From NCBI RefSeq assembly GCF_900182905.1, contig NZ_FXUF01000005.1:124001-188000 (forward strand): DNA of 64,000 bases, given 5' to 3'. A model generated the notes under the pieces. The model saw only the letters and a program-made list of their open reading frames with translations, did not search any database and was not told the DNA's origin. The first letter of the stretch is position 1, and each line of letters starts with the position of its first letter. Shown in pieces: positions 53,867-61,420 of the stretch. Position numbers and translations under genes: made by a program. Source of the DNA: Anoxynatronum buryatiense. GTDB taxonomy: Bacteria; Bacillota; Clostridia; Peptostreptococcales; Tindalliaceae.

Positions 53867-56830
53867 TCATTCCGCTTTTTCATTTTCAATGGTGAACACA
53901 CCGCCTTCAAAAACCCCATTGTGGCGGATCACCGGCACGCCATAGATGGTCAGCAGCTGTTTTCCCTTCCCTGGTATGTCCACATAATGCTGATAGCCGC
54001 TGACAGGCTGAAGGGTTTGTTTCATCTGTGCAAAGGGCAGTTTTTCAGGGGGAATGGGTTTCCCGTTTAAGTCTGTGATCTTCCACTGGCTGTCATCGTA
54101 CGTTCGATTCATCAACTGCTCTCTGGTTAAGCCAAAGACAGTTTCAGCTTTTTGATTAACATAAATCAGATCACCAGATGCGTCCACCATGGTTTTGGCC
54201 ACCGGGCTGTGGTCAAGCACGGTTTCCAGCAAATAGTTGCAGCTGTGGACTTCAGCCTCCAAATGCTTCAGGCGGCTGATTTCGACGAAAGTGACCAACA
54301 CCCCTTCCACAGCATGGTAGGAGGTGCGGTAGGGGCGGGTTCTCACAAACCAGGCGCCGCCATTTTCATCCACAATTTCCCTGTCGATGGGCTGCAGGTT
54401 TTCCAGCACCTGGTTCACATCATCCATGAGAGCCGAATGGGTCTCAATGGCAGCAATATGCGAAATGGGTCGGCCAACGTCAGATTCTCTCAAGTTGGTG
54501 ATTTTTTTCACCACCGGCGTAATGCGTCGTATGCACAGGTTCCGGTCGAGATAGATGGCGCCTACCTCTGTATTATGAAGCAGGTTGGTCAGGTCATTGT
54601 TGGCCTGGGTCAGTTCATCGATCTTGCTTTGAAACTCTGAGTTCACCGTATAAAGCTCTTCATTCACCGACTGCAATTCTTCATTGGTGCTCTGCAGTTC
54701 TTCATTGGAGGCAATCAGTTCTTCATTGGAAGATTGTAGCTCTTCATTGGAGGTTTCCAGTTCTTCCACTGTTGCCTGGAGATTTTCCCGGCTGATTTGA
54801 AGCTCATTTTCCAGTTCTTTCACCCGTTGGCTCATTTCCTGCCCCACATCCGGGTGCGACCCGCTTCGAACCACAGGATCTCCGGCCACCGGCATCTCCC
54901 GGAAGCTGATGAGATAGTAGTGTACCTGATCCAGTTCCAGCCTTCGCCCTTCAACAGCCACCTGTCTGTCTTCAAACCCGGGAATGTGTTCGATGTTCTC
55001 GTACACCAGATGCTCCTGTCCCTGCTTCAGTCGCCGCAGCAATCCACTGACATACAGGGATAAATCATTGGGCAGGTGCTTCAAAATACTGTCGGAAAAT
55101 TGCCCCGCCCGAACCTGAAAAAAAGGATTCATGTCATTGATTACCTGCACCATACGATCTTGTTGATCCACAATCACCGATGGGGGCAGGTAGGCTTCCA
55201 GCGCGTTTTCCAGCAGCCTGGACTGCCGCAGGGTTTCGGCATCTGCTCGGGTGCTGCCTGAAGGTAACTGCTGCCGGACAGATGCGGCCTGTATGGGCTG
55301 CAAAGGCTGGACATCACGCATCAGCGGCGGTCGAAAGCCTTCCCGATACTGATAGATTTTCCATTTGCCATCAATGGTTTTAAAGCCTTCGCTCATATCT
55401 CCCAGGGTTTCACTGTTCCCCATAAAAAGAAAGCCACCCGGTTTCAGCGAATAGTAGAACATGTTGAGAATTTTTTGCTGCATTTCCGGTTTAAGGTATA
55501 TGAAGAGGTTGCGGCACACCATCAGATCCAGCCGTGAAAAAGGAGGATCTTTCAGCAAATTATGGGTGGCGAAAACCACTGTTTTTCGAAGGTTTTCCTT
55601 GACCTGATAGCCATTTTCCAAACGAATGAAATACTTGGCCAGCATTTCCTGATCAATGTCAGCCACGATGCTTTCAGAGTAAAGCCCCTGACTGGCCGTA
55701 TTGAGAGAGTTGCGGTCAATATCGGTGGCAAAAATTTTCAGTTCACAGGTTAAGCGGCGCTTTTCCATTTCTTCAAGACAGATCATGGCCAGGGAATAAA
55801 CTTCCTCCCCGGTGGAACAGCCGGCCGACCAGATACGCAAGTGGCCTTTCTGACAGTTCAGATGTGGCAGCACATTTTCCTTCAAACTATCGAAGGCTTC
55901 TCCATCCCTGAAAAACCGGGTAACACCAATGAGCATCTCCCGGTAGAGGGTATTTTTCTCTTTGTCCGACTCCATGAGGAAACTCAGGTATTCCTCCAGG
56001 TTATGACACCGGTTGATACTTACCCGCCGCTCCAGCCGGCGGGCAATGGTATTTTCTTTGTAATAGGAAAAGTCAATGCCAATATAATCCCGGAGAATCA
56101 GATTGATTTTTGCCAGCGTATCCATATTTTCCGGCAGCGCTTTTTCAAGGGTTTTACTGTTGGAAATAAAGGGATGTTTCACATAGTTAAGCAGCGCCTC
56201 TCCCATCTGAGCCGGCGGAAGAATAAAGTCCACCAGTCCTGTGGAAATGGAGCTGCGGGGCATGCCGTCAAACTTGGCACTCTGTTCATCCTGCACCACA
56301 ATGATTCCCCCGGCCTCCTTCACCGCCCTGATTCCCAGCGTGCCGTCACTGCCAGTGCCGGAGAGAATGACAGCGATGGCCTGTTTACCCTGATCTGCTG
56401 CCAGAGATCTTAGGAACACATCTATGGGAAGATTCAGGGCTTTCTGGCTTCGCTGTTCCTCAAGATAAAGCTTGCCATGGAACAGCATCAGGTTTTTGCG
56501 GGGAGGTATCAGATAAATGGTATTGGGCGTCACCGGCATCCCATCTTCTGCAATATGAATGGTCATGGCCGTATGGCGGGCCAGCAGTTCATCCATCATA
56601 CTGCGGTAATCCGGTGACAGATGTTGAATCACAACGAAGGCCATTCCCGTATCCCGGGGCATGTATTTAAACAAATCCTGAAGTGCTTCCAGCCCTCCGG
56701 CAGAAGCACCGATTCCTACATAATACAAAGGCTTTTCAAATACTGGCATTTCCTTCGCCGGTTGAACCAACGGTTTTTTTGTTTCCTCTGCCACTCTGCC
56801 ATCGTCCTCTCCGCCTGTGTTTTCCGGCAT
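53867..56830 (-). CDS. CheB-CheR-PAS fusion protein (two-component chemosensory-like)
   Basis: A 987-residue fusion. Residues about 35-220 are a CheB methylesterase domain ([12 protein letters not shown] with the catalytic serine, [18 protein letters not shown] with the catalytic aspartate). Residues about 240-510 are a CheR methyltransferase ([17 protein letters not shown] site, [14 protein letters not shown]). A coiled coil with [13 protein letters not shown] repeats (about 670-730) and two PAS domains (about 735-850 and 860-985) end the chain. Such proteins signal to associated kinases rather than to flagellar receptors. The following PAS kinase gene is translationally coupled. The ribosome site is weak (AAGAAAAGA). 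Confidence 0.93.
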   Translation of the reverse strand: MPENTGGEDDGRVAEETKKPLVQPAKEMPVFEKPLYYVGIGASAGGLEALQDLFKYMPRDTGMAFVVIQHLSPDYRSMMDELLARHTAMTIHIAEDGMPVTPNTIYLIPPRKNLMLFHGKLYLEEQRSQKALNLPIDVFLRSLAADQGKQAIAVILSGTGSDGTLGIRAVKEAGGIIVVQDEQSAKFDGMPRSSISTGLVDFILPPAQMGEALLNYVKHPFISNSKTLEKALPENMDTLAKINLILRDYIGIDFSYYKENTIARRLERRVSINRCHNLEEYLSFLMESDKEKNTLYREMLIGVTRFFRDGEAFDSLKENVLPHLNCQKGHLRIWSAGCSTGEEVYSLAMICLEEMEKRRLTCELKIFATDIDRNSLNTASQGLYSESIVADIDQEMLAKYFIRLENGYQVKENLRKTVVFATHNLLKDPPFSRLDLMVCRNLFIYLKPEMQQKILNMFYYSLKPGGFLFMGNSETLGDMSEGFKTIDGKWKIYQYREGFRPPLMRDVQPLQPIQAASVRQQLPSGSTRADAETLRQSRLLENALEAYLPPSVIVDQQDRMVQVINDMNPFFQVRAGQFSDSILKHLPNDLSLYVSGLLRRLKQGQEHLVYENIEHIPGFEDRQVAVEGRRLELDQVHYYLISFREMPVAGDPVVRSGSHPDVGQEMSQRVKELENELQISRENLQATVEELETSNEELQSSNEELIASNEELQSTNEELQSVNEELYTVNSEFQSKIDELTQANNDLTNLLHNTEVGAIYLDRNLCIRRITPVVKKITNLRESDVGRPISHIAAIETHSALMDDVNQVLENLQPIDREIVDENGGAWFVRTRPYRTSYHAVEGVLVTFVEISRLKHLEAEVHSCNYLLETVLDHSPVAKTMVDASGDLIYVNQKAETVFGLTREQLMNRTYDDSQWKITDLNGKPIPPEKLPFAQMKQTLQPVSGYQHYVDIPGKGKQLLTIYGVPVIRHNGVFEGGVFTIENEKAE

Positions 56831-56967
56831 TCTTTTCTTTTTCAGCTCTTCCGCACCATGGTGACTGCCATCATCCCATGACTCTCAAAAATCACCGGCA
56901 GAAAGTTGCGATTCCCAGTTTTTTATTTCTCAATAAAACGAAAAATTGGAATTTTTGCGAGTATTGT

Positions 56968-56996
56968 TTGAATCTCCGATGATCAACAGTTATAAT
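56968..56996 (+). promoter_or_regulatory. Sigma-A promoter of the Lrp-type gene
   Basis: TTGAAT (56968-56973), a 17-base spacer and a perfect TATAAT (56991-56996) lie about 50 bases before the start codon. Confidence 0.75.
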
Positions 56997-57048
56997 AGAA
57001 GAGACTGAGATTGTTTCGTTCATCGAAACCACAGAAGGGATGATGTGT

Positions 57049-57507
57049 ATGAAAAACCCCTATGGCCTTGATCATGTCGATATGAAGATCATCCGAATGC
57101 TGCAGCGGGACGGCCGTACCCCCAACACAGACATTGCCAGAGAGCTGGGTGTTTCAGAATCCACCGTGCGCAACCGGATTTCACGACTTATTGACAATAA
57201 AGTCATGCAGATCGTAGCCGTTGCCGACCCGTTTAAGCTGGGACTGGATGTGGCAGCCATGATCAAGATTCATTCTGACATCAAAAAAGTGGATCATGTG
57301 GCAGCAGAACTGGGAAAAATCAATGAAATCTGGTATATCGCCCTGGCCACCGGCCGATCCACCTTTGATATTGAGGTATACGTCAAAAACATTCATCAGC
57401 TCCACGAGCTGCTGGAGAAGAAAATTTGGCCCATTGACGGCATCGAACAGACAGAAACCTCAGTGGTGCTTTCGTATCTGAAGCGGGAATACTGCTGGAA
57501 CTTCTAA
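57049..57507 (+). CDS. Lrp/AsnC family transcriptional regulator
   Basis: A 152-residue feast/famine regulator. The N-terminal winged helix-turn-helix (MLQRDGRTPNTDIARELGVSE, STVRNRISRL) is followed by the RAM ligand-binding domain (VAAMIKIHSD through SVVLSYLKRE). Family members bind amino acids or related metabolites and form octamers. The start is ATG 57049, nine bases after AAGGG; the two preceding ATG codons are closer than optimal. It is monocistronic with its own promoter; its target is not evident. Confidence 0.92.
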   Translation: MKNPYGLDHVDMKIIRMLQRDGRTPNTDIARELGVSESTVRNRISRLIDNKVMQIVAVADPFKLGLDVAAMIKIHSDIKKVDHVAAELGKINEIWYIALATGRSTFDIEVYVKNIHQLHELLEKKIWPIDGIEQTETSVVLSYLKREYCWNF

Positions 57508-57518
57508 AGCAAAACCCA

Positions 57519-58121
57519 CTACAGCAAATCCCCCTTTTCGTCAAAAAAACTGGGAGGAAACTTGATAACACCCTGTACCCCTTTCAGGGCACCTTTTTTC
57601 AGCTCCAGCACCTGCAGGTAGTCTTCCTCATCGAAACCAAAGGGCATATGAATGTTTCTGGGAACAGCCGGCTCAAAACCAAATCGACTATAATACGCCG
57701 GATCCCCCACTACCACCATGGCCGGCAGCGGCATTCTTTTGGCCGCAACGATACCGATTCGAATTAATTCCTGGCCTATGCCCCGCCGCTGAAAATCAGG
57801 CAAAATCGAAACCGGCCCCAAAACCAATGCGTTGTGGGGCTTTTTTTTGTCTTCAATTTCGATCAGGGATATGATGCTGTGCCCCACCAGCATTCCATCA
57901 CAAAGAGCCACCAGGGAAAGTGACGGCAGGTAACCGGGGCTCTGGCGAATTTCTTCCACCAGCTTCCATTCACGGCCTGTACTGAAGGGCATGGGGTGGA
58001 AGGCTTCACGAACGACTTCACGAATTACCGGTACTTCTTTTTTGTTTTCCGGTCGCACCACTAGTTCCCGGCAAGTGATCCGAAAGGGTGACTGATGCCG
58101 ATCTGAAGTTGGTTTTGCCAT
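57519..58121 (-). CDS. GNAT-family N-acetyltransferase (YhbS-like)
   Basis: A 200-residue acetyltransferase. The acetyl-CoA binding motif A reads LGPVSILPDFQRRGIGQELIRIGI, followed by VVVGDPAYYSRFGFEPA, the pattern of the YhbS subgroup. The preceding MLVGHSIISLIEI strand completes the fold. The acceptor is unknown. Start ATG 58121 follows GAGGAGG; the longer frame to 58238 is not supported. It converges on the Lrp-type gene with only 11 bases between the stops. Confidence 0.88.
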   Translation of the reverse strand: MAKPTSDRHQSPFRITCRELVVRPENKKEVPVIREVVREAFHPMPFSTGREWKLVEEIRQSPGYLPSLSLVALCDGMLVGHSIISLIEIEDKKKPHNALVLGPVSILPDFQRRGIGQELIRIGIVAAKRMPLPAMVVVGDPAYYSRFGFEPAVPRNIHMPFGFDEEDYLQVLELKKGALKGVQGVIKFPPSFFDEKGDLL

Positions 58122-58289
58122 TTGCCCGCCCTCCTCACAGTTTGAATGCGTCGTCATCGGGTTTATTGTTATACACATCATTACATACCCAACCAGCCCC
58201 CGTAATAACGCCCGCACCCCAACAAAATCTAACAGCACGTGCTGTTCCCGGCGGAGCCGTCATCTCCTGCCGTCCATTTTTCAACATCT

Positions 58290-58332
58290 GAAAAACGAAA
58301 CCACGCCTGCATTGCCAAAGGCTTTGCAGGCG
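58290..58332 (-). terminator. Terminator after the histidyl-tRNA synthetase gene
   Basis: CGCCTGCA (58304-58311) pairs with TGCAGGCG (58325-58332) with further inner pairing; the minus strand continues into TTTCGTTTTT. Confidence 0.75.
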
Positions 58333-58348
58333 CGGGATGATTACGTCT

Positions 58349-59671
58349 TTATTGCTTGATGATGGCGGCAGCATCTTCAAAGGAAAGGCGCTGCTGTTCG
58401 CCGTCGGCCATGTTTTTCAGCGTGAGCAGCCCATCAGCCACTTCTTCGTCACCAATGAGCACCACATAGGGAATGCCGTGCTTGTTGGCGTAGTTCATCT
58501 TCTTGGCTATTTTCGCCTCTTCCAGGTAAACTTCTGTCACCACACCGGCGTTCCGCAGGCGGCTGGCCACCCGGGCACAGGTTTCAAGGGTGTCGCCGAT
58601 GGGTACCACCAACGCCTGAGATAACGATGAAATGTTCTCTTCTCCCAGAATTCCCGCTTCATTCAACTGATAGAACAGCCGGGTGAGGCCGATGGAAATG
58701 CCCACGCCGGGAAGTTTCTCCTTTGTATAATACTCTGCCAGATTATCATAACGGCCGCCGGAGCAGACAGAGCCGATCTCCGGGTAGTCCTGCAGCAGGG
58801 TTTCATACACCGTGCCGGTATAATAATCAAGCCCCCGCACAATTTTCAGCTCAATGGCAAAACTTTCCTCCGGCACCCCAAAGGCTCTGATCAGGGTGAC
58901 GACGGTATTCAGCTCTTTCAGACCTTCCCTGAACTGCTCATTGTCGATGCCCAGGTCGTTCAGGGCAGCCAGTTTTTCTGAGTTGGTGCCTTCAATGGCA
59001 ATAAAATCGAAGACGCCGCTGATGGCAGTTGCATCAATGCCTGCCTCTTCCAGTTCTTTTCGGGTTTTTTCGGGCCCTATTTTTTCCAGCTTGTCAATGG
59101 CACGGAGCATTTCCGGCTTTCCTGCCACCCCGTAGTGGGCAAAAAGACCGTTCATCAGTCTCCGGTTATTAATGCGAATGACGAAGGGGGGCAGGCCAAT
59201 CTCCGTGAACACATTGTAAATGATGGCTGGAATTTCAGCGTCGGTGGCAATGCTCAGCTTTTCACGGCCAATAACGTCAATGTCGCACTGGTAGAACTCA
59301 CGAAAACGCCCTTTCTGGTTCCTTTCTCCCCGATACACCTTGCCGATCTGGTACCGGCGAAAGGGGAAAGTGAGATCACCCATATGCTGGGCCACGTAAC
59401 GGGCCAGGGGTACCGTGAGATCAAACCGCATGGAAAGGTCGCTGTCGCCTTTCATGAAGCGGTAAACCTGTTTTTCTGTTTCGCCGCCGCCCTTGGCCAG
59501 GAGCACCTCCGATTTTTCAATCACCGGGGTATCCAGAGGGGCAAAGCCGTAGCGCTCATACACCCGGCGAATAGTGTCCATCATCCGGTTAAAGCGAATT
59601 TGCTCTGCCGGCAGCAGTTCCATAAAGCCCGGCAGGGTCGAGGGCTTCACGATGTTCTGTTTTTCACTCAT
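58349..59671 (-). CDS. hisS: Histidyl-tRNA synthetase
   Basis: A 440-residue class II aminoacyl-tRNA synthetase that charges tRNA-His. It has motif 2 around FRRYQIGKVYRGERNQKGRFREFYQCDID, the histidine-specific loops RGLDYYTGTVYE and CSGGRYDNL, motif 3 PGVGISIGLTRL, and the C-terminal anticodon-binding domain (VVPIGDT to the end). Start ATG 59671 follows GGGAGG; the frame to 59761 includes unlikely sequence. The 157-base gap upstream shows no T-box leader. Confidence 0.95.
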   Translation of the reverse strand: MSEKQNIVKPSTLPGFMELLPAEQIRFNRMMDTIRRVYERYGFAPLDTPVIEKSEVLLAKGGGETEKQVYRFMKGDSDLSMRFDLTVPLARYVAQHMGDLTFPFRRYQIGKVYRGERNQKGRFREFYQCDIDVIGREKLSIATDAEIPAIIYNVFTEIGLPPFVIRINNRRLMNGLFAHYGVAGKPEMLRAIDKLEKIGPEKTRKELEEAGIDATAISGVFDFIAIEGTNSEKLAALNDLGIDNEQFREGLKELNTVVTLIRAFGVPEESFAIELKIVRGLDYYTGTVYETLLQDYPEIGSVCSGGRYDNLAEYYTKEKLPGVGISIGLTRLFYQLNEAGILGEENISSLSQALVVPIGDTLETCARVASRLRNAGVVTEVYLEEAKIAKKMNYANKHGIPYVVLIGDEEVADGLLTLKNMADGEQQRLSFEDAAAIIKQ

Positions 59672-59828
59672 ATGGATTCCTCCCTTATTCAGGATATATT
59701 GTTCAAACGGATGGTCAAAAACGACCAGACCGCCTAACGACAGCAAACGTATCGCCGGCATCTTTTTCCGGCTGTTTCAGTCGTCAGGCTGTTGTTGCGC
59801 TGTTGTTACACTGTTGTTACGCAGCCAT

Positions 59829-61232
59829 TCAACCGCTGATGGTTTCCAGAAACAGGCGAATCACGTCGGCACCGCCGATGAAAGTGCCCAGACTGCTTCC
59901 CACATTGGTGAGGGCCACCACCAGTAAAATGCGGGTCACTTTGTTTTTCCAGAAGCCCTTCAGGCTGGTGACATCATCGGTCAGGTTTTCAAAATCCTGC
60001 ACATTGGGCCGGCGAATGTAGGCTTCCACGATGCCGGCAAACCAGCCGGCAGCCAGCAGGGGATTCAGCGAACTGATGGGTGCCGCCAGAAAGGCGGTGA
60101 GAATGGCCAGGGGATGGGCAAAGGCCAGCGTGGCACCGATGGCTGAAAACGAACCATTCCACAACACCCAGCTGATGGACTGGCGAATGCCGGCGTCCCG
60201 GTTGAGATAGAAGGTGTAGCCAATAATGCCAATGATCACAGCAGGAATCAGCCAGCCGATCATGCCGGGGCCCTTCCTTTTGGCAGGAACGCGAGACAAA
60301 GCCGCCAGATCGTGGTCTTTGTGAATCTCTTCCTGAATGCCCGGCACATGGGCGGCTCCCAGCACCGCCACCACTTTACGACCGGGAGCGTCTTTAATTT
60401 TTTGGGACAGGTACTGGTCCCGCTCATCAATCAGCGGCACCTTTAACTGGGGAAAATGTTCGGTGAACTCACTGAGCATAGCGTTCAGCGTATCTTTGGA
60501 CTTCAGTTTTTCCATTTCCTCTTCGGTAATATCGTCTCCTTCAAAAAGACTCATGAAAATCTGAAGGATCAGCTGGGCCCGTCCTTTCAGTCCCAACCCG
60601 TGCCAGATGCGGGAAAAGGTGACCTGAATGTTCCGGTCTGCCAGCACCAGTGCAGCGCCTGTTTCCTGGGCCGACTGAATCCCCTGGAGCATTTCCTGCC
60701 CCGGGGTGACACCAAACTGTTTGGCCATCCGCTTTTGAAAGGAGCTGATGAGCAGATTCATCAGCAGCAGCGTGGCTTTCTTCTCCTTGATGATTTTGAA
60801 GATATCTGTTTCTTTCCATTTATTGCCGGAAATGATGGACTGATAACGCTGTTCATCCAGCTCCACGCAGACGGCATCCGGCCGTTCCATCTCGATAATT
60901 TCCTTCACCTGCTCTGCACTGCGGCGGGAAACATGGGCAGTGCCCACCAGAAGAATTTCCTTCTCTCCCAGGGTCAGGCGTGTCACCGCCTCTTCCAGCT
61001 CAGGCGGCAGTACCACCGGAGTATCCTCCATGCCATCATTGCTCGCGGTCTCCACCGAAACGGCTTCTGCGGAGGCTTCCGTTGTTGCCTCTGTGGCTGT
61101 TTCTGCAACTGCTTCCACTGTTGCTTCTGTGATTGTTTCAGTTGCTTTCGCCGTTTTAGCCGCCGGCGTCTGTTGATCCACTTCAGCAGTGGCAAGATTG
61201 TCTCGTTGTTGTTGTCCTGATTCCTGACTCAT
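59829..61232 (-). CDS. TraB/PrgY-family membrane protein
   Basis: A 467-residue protein. An N-terminal low-complexity stretch of about 75 residues (ATETITEATVEAVAET type repeats) precedes the TraB domain, with GTAHVSRRSAEQV, CVELDEQRY and GAAHVPGIQEEI. The C-terminal half has four or so transmembrane helices. TraB/PrgY proteins are known from enterococcal pheromone inactivation, and their widespread relatives are thought to be Tiki-like metalloproteases, but the job here is not known. GGAAGGAAC precedes the start. It follows the lanthipeptide synthetase gene on the same strand, 188 bases away, a possible but unproven link. Confidence 0.85.
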   Translation of the reverse strand: MSQESGQQQRDNLATAEVDQQTPAAKTAKATETITEATVEAVAETATEATTEASAEAVSVETASNDGMEDTPVVLPPELEEAVTRLTLGEKEILLVGTAHVSRRSAEQVKEIIEMERPDAVCVELDEQRYQSIISGNKWKETDIFKIIKEKKATLLLMNLLISSFQKRMAKQFGVTPGQEMLQGIQSAQETGAALVLADRNIQVTFSRIWHGLGLKGRAQLILQIFMSLFEGDDITEEEMEKLKSKDTLNAMLSEFTEHFPQLKVPLIDERDQYLSQKIKDAPGRKVVAVLGAAHVPGIQEEIHKDHDLAALSRVPAKRKGPGMIGWLIPAVIIGIIGYTFYLNRDAGIRQSISWVLWNGSFSAIGATLAFAHPLAILTAFLAAPISSLNPLLAAGWFAGIVEAYIRRPNVQDFENLTDDVTSLKGFWKNKVTRILLVVALTNVGSSLGTFIGGADVIRLFLETISG

Positions 61233-61346
61233 GAAGTTCCTTCCTTCTCACCGGGCGTCTCACAAACGCCCCGGGGGATGATCACCAGTTCATTGGTGCA
61301 TTTCTCGTTGCCTGTCACATGTTCCAATGATGTTTATTGTATCATA

Positions 61347-61388
61347 TCACTGGCATTTTGGCACCGGTCACTGGCATTTTGGCATCGG
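61347..61388. repeat. 21-bp tandem duplication
   Basis: Two copies of a 21-base unit beginning TCACTGGCATTTTGGCA (61347-61367 and 61368-61388) differ at one base. They lie in the short gap between the synthetase stop and the TraB gene. Confidence 0.8.
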
Positions 61389-61420
61389 TTACGGGAAAAA
61401 GCTGGTGAGGGATGCAGGCA

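Noticed and set aside
59672-59828. T-box leader ahead of hisS
   Set aside because: The gap is only 157 bases and shows neither the T-box sequence nor an antiterminator/terminator pair.
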